A DNA stretch of 64,000 bases, taken from the NCBI RefSeq assembly GCF_040412425.1, contig NC_089782.1, positions 24,256,622 to 24,320,621 of the forward strand. The letters run 5' to 3'. This document shows, in pieces, positions 1 through 11,662 of the stretch. The position numbers and the translations under genes were made by a program. The first letter of the stretch is position 1. Each line of letters starts with the position of its first letter. The DNA comes from Macrobrachium rosenbergii (taxonomy: Eukaryota > Arthropoda > Malacostraca > Decapoda > Palaemonidae). Under the pieces are notes generated by a model that saw nothing but the letters and a program-made list of their open reading frames with translations, was not told the DNA's origin and searched no databases.

Positions 1-59
1 CATACCACTGCTCTTTAATCGCACTTTTGGTCTTAGGATTGTTTTGTGGTTCTGCTCTC

Positions 60-500
60 CACTTTACCATCGCATGGGAGTACTGTAGTGCTGTCAGTGG
101 ACCTCACGACGTACACTGTTAGCATTGCTAAAGTGTGTTTGCAGCGTCTTTTCGGCTCTAAACTGTAGCAATTTTTTAGCCTTCTATTTCACGCTCCATT
201 CCCTTTTTTTCGTCCACCCTGCTGTCCAGCTTCTCTTAACTATCACTTCTTAATGCAACCTTCTTTCTTTCTTTCTTTAAATCTTCAACTGACAGCCCTT
301 ACATAGAGAGTCAACAGAGTGTAAATCCAAGAGGGCTCCAAAAGGAGTTTTCTCCCACTTTTCACCTTTAGCCCTTTCTACTTCACGTCATTAATTTTGT
401 AAATCACCCACCCTGCTGTCCAACCATTCCGACTCTCTTTTCACTTTCTTAAGCACTAAATGACTCAAGGTACCCCCATTACTTGGCTTTTCAACTTCCA
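60..500 (-). repeat. Diverged relative of the ~310-bp SINE-like repeat
   Basis: Read on the minus strand, this stretch shares scattered blocks with the better-preserved copies: a cac/gtgc-type block near 95-120, a 'cagcgtcttttcggctc' block near 143-160, and a 'tccaccctgctgtcc' block near 213-230 that resembles 'ttccaccctctcc' in the family. A second 'caccctgctgtcc' occurs near 410-423, so it may be two fused or related units. It is much more diverged than the copies further right and could be a separate subfamily. Confidence 0.3.
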
Positions 501-753
501 TCCCATGAATCCAGTCCAATCTGCTTTCGACTCTACGGTTTCGTAGGCAATATACTCGAGTTGTCGTTTTTCTGTGGTTTCAGTGTGATTGCACAGTTTA
601 CTCTAGTTGCCTCTCTTCAATAGTAGACAGATATTGTGCCTAACACAGTTCAATGGTTTTCTTCAAGTTCCTTGACTTTATTCTGATCTTGTAACGCCAA
701 GATCCAGCCTGTAATCCACTTTCATCATATGATTTCTTGAACTGAATTGAGTT

Positions 754-1028
754 GCATATAGAATTTAGGACAAAGGCCAAGCGCTGGAAAGGAAATTGAC
801 AGTAAAAGTTTGAAAGTTGTAACAAGAGGAAAACCTCTAAGCAGTTGCACTATGAATCAGTTGTTAGGAGAGGGTGGAAAGTAAGATGGAAGAAAGAAAA
901 TATGAAAGGAGGTATAGTAAAAGGAACGAAAGGGGTTGCAGCCAGGGGCTGAAGGCACGCTGCAAAGAACCTTAAGTAATGCCTACAGTGCACCGCATGA
1001 AGTGCACTGACGGCACTACCCCCTATGG
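754..1028 (+). mobile_element. SINE-like element, internally deleted copy
   Basis: Matches the recurrent ~310-bp element from its 'tatagaattta' head to the 'ctacccccctatgg' tail. The segment between the two similar motifs 'aagcgctgg' and 'gcgctgaaa' (about 26 bases in other copies) is missing, as expected for a deletion between short direct repeats. The 3' stem 'gtgcaccgcatgaagtgcac' is kept with one mismatch. No clear target-site duplication was found. Confidence 0.75.
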
Positions 1029-1316
1029 TCCATCAAATGATTTCAGATTGGATCACATTATCCTCGAATTTATACGACTCACAAATTAAAACCTGCGTTC
1101 AGTCGTCTTCGAGCACTTTAGGCGTAAATGGTTTCGTAATTCAATATTATACAAAGTTTAAATGATTATTTTCAATGAATCAGACCGATAATGAGTGAAA
1201 TGAAAGTTTTTGTATCATATCGATCGACAGTATCACAACAAATGATTCTCTTATGATTGATGTTGACTTCAGAAAAGGGCAAAATTCACGGTATAAAGAG
1301 GAGCCATGTTGCCAAA

Positions 1317-1318
<2 letters not shown>

Positions 1319-1383
<65 letters not shown>

Positions 1384-1422
1384 GCAATGAACTAAGTATA
1401 AAAACTATACATGCACAGTAAT

Positions 1423-1503
<81 letters not shown>
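1319..1503. repeat. Two (CT)n microsatellites
   Basis: Two near-perfect CT tracts, 1319-1381 and 1431-1503 (one 'ctat' interruption), are separated by about 50 bases of unique sequence. Confidence 0.98.
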
Positions 1504-1507
<4 letters not shown>

Positions 1508-1820
1508 CTTCATTTTACGATTCCAGTGACAGTTTCTTTGGGGATAGCTACTAATCAAATTGAAATTCAAATTATAAAAAATTCTTAAATTCAAATTTTC
1601 AACACCGAATCAATCATCAAAAGAATTTAGCTACAAAAAATAAAGAAAAATATAAAAAATAACAAATAATTATATGCGTACAAGCAAATTTACTAACAAG
1701 CGCATAGCCTACATATGTATGTCCATCAGGTATTCAAGAAGAATTTTAGGATGTCCCTCTCACGTCTAATTGTGGCATATCATAATAGACTACCTATCAC
1801 TACAGAGTCAATGATGTTGC

Positions 1821-2057
<237 letters not shown>

Positions 2058-2162
2058 ACATAGAATGGGTAACGTCAGAAGGTGTTACCCTTCCATTTCT
2101 AAATAAGTATATTTTGGGGTGAGGTTGGTAGCCCCACGCCTGCCCAGTCAATATTCTATGGG

Positions 2163-2342
2163 CCGATATACCCATGGCGTCTGGCATTTCTTGATCGTCA
2201 CCAATTCAATTAATGCCCAGGCCCGATATACCCATGGCGCCTGGCATTTCTTGATCGTCACCAATTCAAGTAATGCCCAGGCCCGGTATACCCAGGGCGT
2301 CTGGCATTTCTTGCTCGTCACCAATTCAAGTAATGCCCAGAC
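2163..2342 (+). repeat. 60-bp minisatellite, three copies
   Basis: Three head-to-tail 60-bp units (2163-2222, 2223-2282, 2283-2342) differ at only a few positions. Because 60 is divisible by 3, the plus frame stays open and reads as three copies of a 20-residue peptide beginning RYTHGVWHF. No upstream domain, splice context or homologue supports translation, so I call it a minisatellite. Confidence 0.9.
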
Positions 2343-2799
2343 AGTACTGCTTAACTTGATGACTGAATGACCTGCGTCGTAGGGAATGCGTTACTATAGA
2401 TGGTGGTACAACAAATTCATTTATAGTAAAAATCTACATTAATAAATAAATATATAAATAAGCAAAAATAAATAAGTCCACCGTCCCTGGAACATTCACC
2501 ATTAATAACAACTTTGACAGAGCGTCCGCAAGTAAATAAAAACATCATTATTTATCTCCATTCATATCTGATGCCACGGCATCAAAGATCAGCTCCTCCG
2601 AAATATTGAAATATTAATATTTCCGCGATTCATTAACATACCGAGGATATTTCTGTGAAGGAGAAGGAAAAAGTGAGTGGAAAAGAAGAAACGGCTCGAG
2701 TTCCTGAATTTTAAAAGGAAGAAGATGAAAGGAAATGTTTGCGTAATCTCGCGATCGATTCCCGCAATGAGTACGATTTATCACCTCAAAAGAGAGGCT

Positions 2800-2800
<1 letters not shown>

Positions 2801-2835
<35 letters not shown>

Positions 2836-2853
2836 CCTCATTCCAGTGAAAGA

Positions 2854-2917
<64 letters not shown>

Positions 2918-2975
2918 ACATTCTCTGACTGTCGCACGAGGGTACGTTACAAATACCATCGGGTCTCCCCGCCCT

Positions 2976-3009
<34 letters not shown>

Positions 3010-3108
3010 CACATGAGTGTTCGTTTGAAACGCCATCAGTACACTATCTCTCTTTCATTCTCCGACTGTCGCACGAGGGTACGTTTCAAATATCATCGGG
3101 TCTCTCTC

Positions 3109-3157
<49 letters not shown>

Positions 3158-3171
3158 CTCCTCCTCCTCCC
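2801..3171. repeat. Poly(T) plus CT-punctuated minisatellite
   Basis: A 33-base T run is followed by three CT tracts (2855-2914, 2976-3008, 3101-3171, the last ending in (CTC)n). The spacers are related: a block with 'gactgtcgcacgagggtacg' appears at about 2927-2946 and again at 3064-3083. The array is therefore a CT/spacer tandem repeat with a degenerate middle copy. Confidence 0.9.
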
Positions 3172-4748
3172 TTTGGAGAGTGGGTGTAATTTGAAATGAT
3201 ATTGGAACTGTGTGGGTATCTCTTTAGCTCCACTGACATAAGCTCCAGATCCATTCCTTTAAAAAAAAAAAAGGCAGACTCTTAAATAGGTAGTTCTATT
3301 TCAAGCATGTTCCTCTTCTTTTATTCTCCCTTGAGAACTTAGGCTACTCAAATGCATGTTTTAAGTCTTCAATCTAATATTTCCCTCAATATTTTGTTCA
3401 TCACACATCTGTTCAAACCATGTCAAGCATAAAAAATCCTTTATGCTCTATGTTTAAACAATTAATGCTACAGCTATGATTAGGTGTAAAAAATTAGTAA
3501 AAAAGAAGGAAGATATAAATAAAAAAAAATAAGGATACCGAAACCGCTATATAAAATTGCCAAAAGTAACCATATTCTCTGTATAAGGACGATATTTAAT
3601 GGATTTAAACGCAGAAAGACATGATAAACACCATGAAAATAACCATAACGACCGAGTATTGAAATAAAATAAGTATTTACCCAACATTAGAAAAACTGAA
3701 GAATATCGAAAATAAACATCTTCAGGTTAATTTTTACTTCTTGATTATTCTCGGAGAAAATCGACCGAACGAAGATAATTGAAAAGACAGGTATATTATG
3801 CAAGACGTAAAAAAACCACTTATATGCATGATAGGACGGTGATCCCGAAATATCGTCCACACATCGTAAGAAAACTTGATTACATGAATTTATGCGTTTC
3901 CGACAAACTATCAAAACGCTTTCAGACAACGACTGTGGTCTCGTTTGTTTATGATCTGCTCCACTACATCTTTTGTTTCGAATACATAACGTATGCAAAT
4001 TATCATTTGCCACTTGAATGAACACACAAACACGGATGAAGGTACGAAGTCAACTGCATGATACGAGAATCACAAAGACCCCTTCTCAACCATACAAAGC
4101 AAACGGTCCCGCTCCTTCGCTATGCAAACATCCTACGCCTGCCGCAAAGTCCTTCGTTAATTCTGGCTTCTCTCCAAAGTACTAGCCAACAATTCCACTT
4201 ATTCTCCAACGTCCTATCGATACCAGAGACATCCTACTAACACTCCATGTTCCAAAATGAACTCAAGAGACCTGTTAGCTTAGAACGTATTGCCAAATAA
4301 ACAATATTATATCAGCACCCCAGTGGGTCTATGAAACTCCATCATTCTGATAAATCCTAATATCAACTTAAATTCCAACATCCTCTTAATATTCAAAATC
4401 CCCTCTTCAATTCAAATTCCTCTGACTTCCAAAATTTCAGGCCAGGATACCAACCACCATCACGTTAAAACCCAACTTCTACCACAACTCAAACATCGCA
4501 TCTCTGGCAGTCACCCACCATTCAGGTACCGTTCCCTAAATCAAACATCCTGCTAAACATCCAAGGTCACCTATCACGTCTCCAACATTCGCAAAACATT
4601 TTAGCACGTCAAGACAGTTATGAACATTAAAATAAAGGCGGGCATTGATGCCATAGTCTTAAACTATAAAAGTAAGTATTTCTGTGCAGTATGTGCATGG
4701 GTATGCAGTCTATATTCTTTGATGTTGTTCTATAACAACTGTGTCTGG

Positions 4749-4754
<6 letters not shown>
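3172..4754. other. AT-rich stretch without a supportable gene
   Basis: No exon, RNA gene or complete mobile element recognised. From about 4060 to 4620 the plus strand is C/A-rich with loose recurrences of 'ccaacatcct', 'caacgtcct' and 'aacatcctg'. A similar block, including 'aattccaacatcct', lies near 9990-10050, so this may be another diverged block of the ~5-kb array. The short open frames here show no recognisable protein. Confidence 0.5.

Positions 4755-4808
<54 letters not shown>
4755..4808. repeat. (CT)n microsatellite
   Basis: Uninterrupted CT tract of about 54 bases. Confidence 0.98.
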
Positions 4809-4810
<2 letters not shown>

Positions 4811-5059
4811 AGCATCCCCGTTTTCTCTCTCTGCTGATGTCACTACCTCTCACGCTACCTCTTACATATCTAGTGCACTGGGAAACCCCGAGCGAATATA
4901 TCACGAAGTTTGTAAACATTTACAACTGAGGAAGAAAAAGGAGACAGTGAGGAGATACCTGACCTACTTATCCCCATTAATAGAATGAGAGATAAAAGAA
5001 TTTTTCCCCTCCTCGCTTTTCTCTCTCTCTCTTCTTTTGCTTTCACTTGACTCCCATGT

Positions 5060-5258
5060 TTCGCATCAGTGCTGTGGGGGTTGGGGAGGAGGGGAGGTTG
5101 CCTCTGATGGCCCCGTGGGGATTATCGCCCATCTCGTCAATCACCCTAGTCGGGGATGGAGAGGTTCCTCCCCCAACACCCGCCTCACCCATGGGGATTT
5201 AGTTGCAACCTCCCCATGCAGCTCATTGGCAAAAACTGTCATCTGCAACGAGTATTAA
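5060..5258 (+). repeat. Array block G (plus copy 1)
   Basis: G-rich block with the core 'atctcgtcaatcaccctagt' near 5132-5151 and the end motif 'gcagctcattggcaaaa'. The same core and end recur at about 10.9 kb in the same orientation and, inverted and partly degenerate, at about 31.1 and 42.9 kb. Indels between copies are not multiples of three, so it does not look coding. Confidence 0.7.
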
Positions 5259-5282
5259 GGCGATCGACACTTCGTTTGGCTA

Positions 5283-5600
5283 GAATGGAATAGAATAGAA
5301 TGTAGAATTTAGGCCAGAGGCCAAGCACTGGGGCCTATGAGGTCATTCAGCGCTGAGACGGAAATTGACAGTAAAAAAGTTTGAAAGGTGTAACACGAGG
5401 AAAACTTCGCAGTTGCACTATGAATCAATTGTTAGGAGAGGATGGAAAGTAAGATGGAAGAAAGAGAATATGAATGGAGGTACAGTAAAAGGAATGAAAG
5501 GCGTTGCAGCTAGGGGCCGAAGGGACGCTGCAAAGAACCAAAAGTAATGCCTACAGTGCACCGCACGAGGTACACTGATGGCACTATCTCCCTACGGAGC
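5283..5600 (+). mobile_element. SINE-like element, full length
   Basis: Complete copy from 'gaatggaatagaatag' to 'tccctacggagc'. It keeps the palindromic head (ggcc/aggcc and ttcagcgctgag motifs) and the 3' stem gtgcacc..ggtacac. It is flanked by an 11-base duplication, 'tcgtttggcta' (5272-5282) and 'tcgtttgtcta' (5601-5611), with one mismatch, which supports insertion by target-primed retroposition. Confidence 0.88.
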
Positions 5601-5611
5601 TCGTTTGTCTA

Positions 5612-5999
5612 CAGAAACTGTCGTATTTTTCCAATAATTTTTATTTGCGCATCTGTATTTGTTCATTTAGCAATAAATCAAGTTGTTTTCATTCGTCACA
5701 AGTTACAAAGGTTGTTTTGATTTAATGGAGTCCCAAAGAAGTATTCAATTTCACAACAGAAAGCGACCTTCTTCAGAATGGTGATAAAGGAAAAACATGA
5801 TACATCGTATTGGAAAACAGTGAATGCACTTTCATAGCAATTAAATAAGGTTTCGTCAATGATTCCTAAAACTACCAATCCTATTTTCCTTTATTTCTAA
5901 CCATTCTTCAGTTCGCCACTTTTGTTTATCCTTCCCATGCACTATTTCCGTTTCCATTTACCGATTCTTTCTTCCTTCCTGCTCTTTCCACTTTCCTTT
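5612..5999. other. Unannotated spacer
   Basis: Single-copy-looking AT-rich sequence; from about 5880 it becomes pyrimidine-rich and leads into block F. No gene seen. Confidence 0.5.
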
Positions 6000-6240
6000 T
6001 TCTTCTTCTTCTCCTCCAGATAGTTTGTAAGAGTTGGTAATGACGTTTGTGTGCGTCCCGTCTTGAGAGCTTTACCGTCTCCTGTCGTCGATGTATCTCT
6101 TTTTCGAGGGACCCGTTTTTGCGTTACAGTAAAAGGAAGGTTTGTCTGGTCCTTTACCTTATTTCGGAACGTTTCTAAACGTTCTGGATTTGGAAGGACG
6201 CCTATCTGGAACGATGATATTTGGCTCGAAGGCTGCTATT
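6000..6240 (+). repeat. Array block F (plus copy 1)
   Basis: Starts with a cttcttctt tract, then 'gatagtttgtaagagttgg', 'gtttgtgtgcgtcccgtctt' and a 'ttaccgtctcctgtcgtcga' segment. Copies occur at about 11.48 kb (plus) and, inverted, at about 30.4 and 42.3 kb. Short peptides such as VCVRPVLRALPSPVVD appear in several copies, but only because the DNA is shared; downstream frames differ. Confidence 0.75.
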
Positions 6241-6254
6241 TAGTGCTTCTTTAG

Positions 6255-6552
6255 AATAGAATAAAATACAGAATTTATGCCAAAGCCAGACGCTGGGACC
6301 TGAGGTCATTCAGCGCTGAAACGGAAATTGACAGTAAAAAGGTTTGAAAGATGTAACGGCTGGAAAACCCTCGCAGTTGCAATATGAAGGTGGTAAGCAA
6401 GATGAAAGAAGAGAAAATGAAAGGAGGTACAGTAAAAAGGACTGAAGGGGGTTGCTGCTAGGGGCCGAAGGGACGATGCAAAGAGCCTTTAGCAATGCCT
6501 CCAGTGTACCGTGGGAGGTGCAATGACGGAACCAACCGCCCCCCCTACGGGG
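6255..6552 (+). mobile_element. SINE-like element with clear target-site duplication
   Basis: Near-complete copy ending in 'ccccctacgggg'. The flanks are 'tagtgcttctttag' (6241-6254) and 'tagtgcttctgtag' (6553-6566), 13 of 14 identical. This fixes both ends exactly and shows the element inserted into the distal end of block F. Confidence 0.92.
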
Positions 6553-6566
6553 TAGTGCTTCTGTAG

Positions 6567-7051
6567 CACAGATTATCTGTAACACCCGATGCCTTCCATA
6601 ATGAAGAGGCTGATAACCGATGGTAATCTGATTTGACAACGTTAATGAGAACTTCTAATGTACCACACAACAGCTATACAAAATGTATACTTCGAGGGAG
6701 CAATCTCATTAGAGACACTTTCCAAGAACTTGAACAAAGCAAAGCACCGACAAACGAACAACAGTTATTCCCAGAATCAGTGAGATGCTGACAGAATTAG
6801 CTACAGAAGAAAGAAGAATCGTGTTATATCCCTTTCCTATTTATGGCGAATGTCGCTTATTCTTATTATTCTTGGATGCTATTCAGGCCAGAGTATTTTT
6901 TCGACATAATATTCACCAACAGTGAAGACTGTTCAAAACTATAAATTTCTTATGATACTAAATTTCCAAGGAGAAGCAGAGACTTGCCTATTTCTGGATC
7001 AAAGAACAGGCTTCTTCTACGTAAATGGAATATAAACGGCAGAACGTAAAT

Positions 7052-7052
<1 letters not shown>
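6567..7052. other. Unannotated spacer
   Basis: No gene or repeat family recognised. A (GA)n tract of 36 bases follows at 7053-7088. Confidence 0.5.

Positions 7053-7088
<36 letters not shown>
7053..7088. repeat. (GA)n microsatellite
   Basis: Uninterrupted GA tract. Confidence 0.97.
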
Positions 7089-7090
<2 letters not shown>

Positions 7091-7467
7091 CCTGTTTTCA
7101 GTGTTGATCAGATTCTCTTGTTCATGAAAAAATATTTCCCTATCTGAATTCACTGTAAATCTTTCAAGCTCAGGGTGAACAGGTTGATTGAACAGCCAAT
7201 GATTTCTTCATTAAAGAAGAGAACTAATTCCCTGAAGACCACAGCATCAATTCAAGGTGAAAGGTCAGTTCCTCTTGTTATTGAATCGAGATGAAAAATA
7301 CAGATCGTATGGAGATGAATCAGATAGAAGAAAAGAGAAAAAGCATAAGAAATAATGAGAGATAGTTATAACTTTGTCATATGATCAATTGTTTCCACTG
7401 TTGTCATACCACCAAAAACCTCCTCAACACCAATCCTTCTTCCCTCCTCCAACTCTCTCAATCCTTC

Positions 7468-7469
<2 letters not shown>

Positions 7470-7510
<41 letters not shown>

Positions 7511-7590
7511 GGAATACCTCCCACGAAGTTTCTTCATTAATGAAGACAGGTAAGAATTATAAGGGATAAGGTATTGATTAAAACTTCTAT
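7470..7590 (+). repeat. CT tract plus array block A (copy 1)
   Basis: A CT tract (7470-7508) is followed by block A, with 'tttcttcattaatgaagaca' and 'ggtaagaattataagggata'. Block A recurs at about 12.93 kb (plus) and inverted at about 34.64, 39.73 and 51.95 kb. The 'ttcattaatgaa' core is palindromic. The 'acaggtaag' motif resembles a splice donor, but no adjoining exon is apparent. Confidence 0.7.
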
Positions 7591-7799
7591 GACGTTAGGA
7601 TTCATGCCCTTTTGTTTCATTTCTTTCTTCTTCTTTTTGACGCTTGTGTAGGACACATGTCACTGCGCAATTGCATGTGCTTATGCCTTGGCTGGTTTTG
7701 TGAAGGCCCTAAGCTACTTAGAGCCTACTGACTTATTACTGCTTGCTTTGCAGTTGAAATCATTACGCGTTCCTACTTCACGAACGAACCACTTTAAGC

Positions 7800-8245
7800 C
7801 TACGAAGGATTTACTCTACAATTTGCGTATTCCACATCATAGCCAGGTACAAGGGAGTATGTAAATACATGCAAATTAGCCTGAGCGGGGATGCTCTTGA
7901 ACAGAATAAATTTCGGTAGCACACTTTCCCCTCCATATTGTTTTACCTTCAATGTACATCCCATCTTCCCGGATTTCAGTCGTTTTTAAAGGTCCCAAGG
8001 GCTGCATATAAAGAGGGTGATTACCGAGGTAGCGAATATCGTACGTCATACCCTACGACGGCTCTGCAGTCTGCTGAACCTTTGACTCTGTGTCGGCCGA
8101 AAGGTGTACGCTGGATGCGCGTCCAAGAGCCAGCCGCTGGTCTTCCGTGTCCCTTTGAAGTCAGTCTTTGTAATATTATCTCGCTGCCTCTGCCTGCGAT
8201 GATGAATATTCAAGCACATGAACGAGTGCCGGAGTAAGTTTAAAT
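7800..8245 (+). repeat. Array block B (plus copy 1)
   Basis: ~440-bp block with 'acatgcaaattagcc' at 7869-7883, 'atttcggtagcacactttcc', 'tctgcagtctgctgaacctt', 'gtacgctggatgcg' and 'gatgatgaatattcaagcac'. Seven copies are visible: 7.8, 13.1, 16.2 and 21.6 kb (plus) and 34.0, 39.2 and 51.4 kb (minus). It is the best-conserved block of the ~5-kb unit. Frames are broken differently in each copy, so a non-coding origin is favoured. Confidence 0.8.
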
Positions 8246-8829
8246 TCACCTTCGTATTTCCCCTATGAATTACATTTGTGCAGTTTGCCTCTTCACGAGA
8301 ATGTTCTCACTGGCAGGGAAATGTTGACGAAGCTTGGCTTCGGTTTTTTCATGATGCATGTCGTTTGTTCTTACTTTCATTCTGTGTTCCCCAAACCGAT
8401 GACAACTGTTTTCTAAGCAGCGAATGATATGTTACGCGCATATCATGGATCGACTTCTATCTCCCATTCGGTCGTAAACCCACATTCTTCTTCTTTGAAC
8501 GTGCTTTTCCCATTTTGTGGCGGATGGCACGATGCCTTCTTTTGAAGGACTTTGGTTAGCTTTTGGGTAGACTTTGTAGTCTCGATCGGCTGACCTGCCT
8601 GTCATCCCTTAGACCCATTGGTAGCGTATGTACATGTATGTGTTGCAGTCACCAGCACCCTTTCTCCCCAGCGAGGAGACTTTGCGCGATTAGGTCGACA
8701 GTTGAGACGTGTGAGGTGTCTGTTATGTTTTTAGAAGATGTTGGAGTGGCTTTGTTTGTGTGTGTATTACTGTAACACCCATTGCTTTAAGCAAACCTAT
8801 CCGTTGATTACATACATAATCCAAGTGTC
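8246..8829. other. Unannotated stretch
   Basis: No recognisable gene. A 70-codon open frame around 8563-8775 is Cys-rich, but it has no start context, homologue or counterpart in the other array units. Confidence 0.45.
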
Positions 8830-8942
8830 TACACGGATAACCGTGTCCGCCTCTCTAACCGGTCGGCTGCGGATTTAACCACGCGCTGAAGACCTCTTAA
8901 GAAATCCGAGGCTGCTGCTCTAACCGACTTGCCATCGGGCTC
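8830..8942 (-). mobile_element. tRNA-derived SINE head
   Basis: On the minus strand the sequence starts 'gagcccgatggcaagtcgg' followed by 'ttagagc', a good RNA polymerase III A box. About 45 bases later comes 'ggttaaatccgc', a B-box-like motif. A second A-box-like 'gaccggttagagaggcgg' follows. The fold is not a standard cloverleaf and no 3' acceptor end is seen, so this is a SINE head and not a functional tRNA. The body beyond about 8830 is undefined. Confidence 0.55.
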
Positions 8943-9518
8943 TGGTCAAGCCCCACATTACCATATTCTTTTCTAATTGCGCCGGGCATTAAAATGATGT
9001 TATGCGTTAAATCTAAGTCGTTGGTACACTATGCTATGAATAGAATGAGATGCGAGGACACGTCTAAAAATAATGTAATTTCCCAATAAGTACAAAGCTC
9101 AGAAAGCATAGAACTGCGGTAAAATAACCGAAAAGATTGCGATGTTGCACAAAGGATGGAACTAAATGAAGATAATCATTCAACAAAGAATGTGGATTAA
9201 TGAAATAAAAAAGATAACGTTCTGGGAACGATAACGCATGAAAGACTGCAACGACCTAAATAGAATATCAAGAATAGCAAAGACGCCGCCTTCAGAATGG
9301 CCTTCGCATCTTGAATAATGCAAGAAAAGAGTAATCGAGAATCACTGATAACGGGACAGGTATTATTACGAGAGACTTGAGATACCATTATCACTGCATG
9401 ATAAAAAGAAAGACAAAATGTTATGAAAATGGAATAATGTTTAACCATGCGTTTCTGACGGGTAGCAAATGGTTTGAAAAAATATGATCCTCTTTATCAT
9501 CTGCACGGCATTTGTTAA

Positions 9519-9519
<1 letters not shown>
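8943..9519. other. Unannotated stretch
   Basis: AT-rich sequence without a supported feature. Confidence 0.45.
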
Positions 9520-9556
<37 letters not shown>

Positions 9557-9830
9557 TATATATATATATATAACTATATATATATATAGTATATATATAT
9601 ACTGTATATATATTTATATATACATATATATACATAAATAAATGATATATATAAGTAATAAAATAAATTGTATATATGTATATATATAAGTAAATGATAA
9701 TTGATTATATATATATCATCTATATATATATATATATATATATACATATTTATACATAGTAATATACATACATATACTGTATATATATATATATATATAT
9801 ATATAATCAATTATCATTTATTCTTATACG
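9520..9830. repeat. TA-rich array with inverted ends
   Basis: Several TA tracts are interleaved with short unique pieces. 'aaatgataattgattata' at about 9692-9709 is inverted as 'tataatcaattatcattt' at about 9801-9818, giving a ~20-bp arm pair around TA repeats. It could be a small foldback element or only a palindromic microsatellite. Confidence 0.6.
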
Positions 9831-10145
9831 AACTCAGGCACAGTTAAAGGTTTGTAAGTCTAGCGGATAAGGAATCGTAAGGGTCTTAACTCATCCAACA
9901 CACACACAAACATCAACATTCATCCACATCGCGAACATTAAGCTGCAGCTCCAACTGCCAGCATCGCATCTCAATTTCTCGTACTTCCAGATCCGACCAT
10001 AATTCCAACATCCTATGGCAAAAGATATTCCTAAAATTCCAACATCACCTTATTGTTTTCCCTACCTCTTATCAATATAGTTATCAGCAAAATAAAATCT
10101 ATATATATACATATACATATATATACATATATATATTTATATATG

Positions 10146-10234
10146 ACATGGAGAGGTGCGGAGCATACATACATGCATGCCACATACCCATGTATGCATA
10201 TATATATATATACAAATGTATATATGTATGTACA

Positions 10235-10323
<89 letters not shown>

Positions 10324-10412
10324 GTACATACTATATACATTTATATATATAATATATATACATACATGGGTATGTAAGTATGCATGTATGTATGCTCCGC
10401 ACCTCTCCATGT
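10146..10412. mobile_element. Small foldback/MITE-like element with TA core
   Basis: The left end begins 'acatggagaggtgcggagca' followed by 'tacatacatgcatg'. The right end is its inverse, ending in 'acctctccatgt' at 10412. The arms are ~35 bases and nearly perfect, with a further 'tacccatgtatg' inner pairing, and enclose a long TA microsatellite (about 10,230-10,320). It looks like a 267-bp TIR element whose interior has been replaced or expanded by TA repeats. A clean target duplication cannot be read because of TA-rich flanks. Confidence 0.7.
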
Positions 10413-10864
10413 ATACTTCTTAAAAACAATTTAACTTTTGAAATCCTATATGTATCCAATATGGATCTATCTCTTCATGGCCTGATATAGTGAAAGTTTG
10501 GAATAGAATTATCTCGACTACTAGCGACAAATCTTTAATCTACGAATAAAACAAATAACAATACATGTGTCCATTTACCAACAAACATTACCAAAATAGC
10601 AATTATAAAGGGTATGATTTTCTATAAGGGAATGGGCCAGTAAGGTATATCCCACATTCCATAAAACGGAATAGATTTTTTACTTTGTTTCTGCTATAAA
10701 AGCCTTCATGAATCTCTTAATAATTCTTTGACAAAACAAACCAACTTGCATGACAGATAAAACAGTAATTATAAATATCTTGGTGAACTAATCGATAAAG
10801 TATTTTCTTTTTGGTATCTTCATATACTCCCCACTTTTTTCTTTGCTCTAACTCGGAATTACCT
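10413..10864. other. Unannotated spacer
   Basis: AT-rich, no recognised feature. Confidence 0.45.
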
Positions 10865-11080
10865 CTTCCCGTCTTGGCTTGGAGAGAGAGGGTGGGGGAG
10901 GGAGAGAGGCAGAGGGTCCTGGGGGATTATCACCCATCTCGTCAATCACTCTGGTAGTGGGAGGCGAGGGCGGAGGGGGTGAAGGGGAGGTTGCTTGGGT
11001 AAGTGGGTTCCTTTCCCGTGGGGATTTCGTTGTTGCTTCCCCAAGCAGCTCATTGGCAAAACTGTCGTCTGCAATGTTTA
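10865..11080 (+). repeat. Array block G (plus copy 2)
   Basis: Shares 'gggggattatcacccatctc', 'gtcaatcactctggt' and 'gcagctcattggcaaaactg' with block G at 5.06 kb. The G-rich middle has expanded (gaggcgagggcggagggggt). Confidence 0.7.
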
Positions 11081-11479
11081 TATTTTCAAGCAGTCAATAC
11101 TTTTTACTTGTTTGGAGGACTTATTATCTTGAGGAATTATTTTTTAAACCTGACTATATAGTTCAATTTTGTAACAAAGTTCTAACGCCACAGGAGAGTG
11201 CATTTGAATAAAAGCAATCTGCTTCTGAATGCAGATAAAGGAAAGACATAAAATTGCCTCCTCTTCACTTCTCATCGTTCTTTTCGCTACGTTTCGTCTA
11301 GATTTCAAAAAATTGGGTCAAATTTTCCGTTATCAATCTTCTGCCAACTTTCTTGAATATTCTTTTGTACTCACCATCATACGTTCATTTTCTTTCAAGA
11401 TTATAAATCATCTTCGTTCATCCTTCTCTTTTCTCATTCTTCCTGTTTTTCTACTCCTCCTTCCTTCTATTTTTTCCTT

Positions 11480-11620
11480 CTTCTTCTTCTTCTTCTCCCT
11501 CTTCCGATAGTTTGTGGGAGTTTGTAATGAAGTTTGTGTGCGCCCTGTCTTCAGAGTTTTACCTTCTCCAGTCGTCAATGCGTCTCTTTTTGGTTTCCAA
11601 GCAAACGAGGATGTGCCTCC

Positions 11621-11660
<40 letters not shown>
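11480..11660 (+). repeat. Array block F (plus copy 2) with CT tract
   Basis: A (CTT)n start, 'gatagtttgtgggagtttg', 'gtttgtgtgcgccctgtctt' and 'ttaccttctccagtcgtcaa' match block F at 6.0 kb. It ends in a (CT)n tract (11,626-11,659). It lies ~600 bases after block G, as in the inverted copies. Confidence 0.75.

Positions 11661-11662
<2 letters not shown>

Noticed and set aside
2163..2342. CRISPR array
   Set aside because: The 60-bp units are directly adjacent with no variable spacers, and the genome is eukaryotic.
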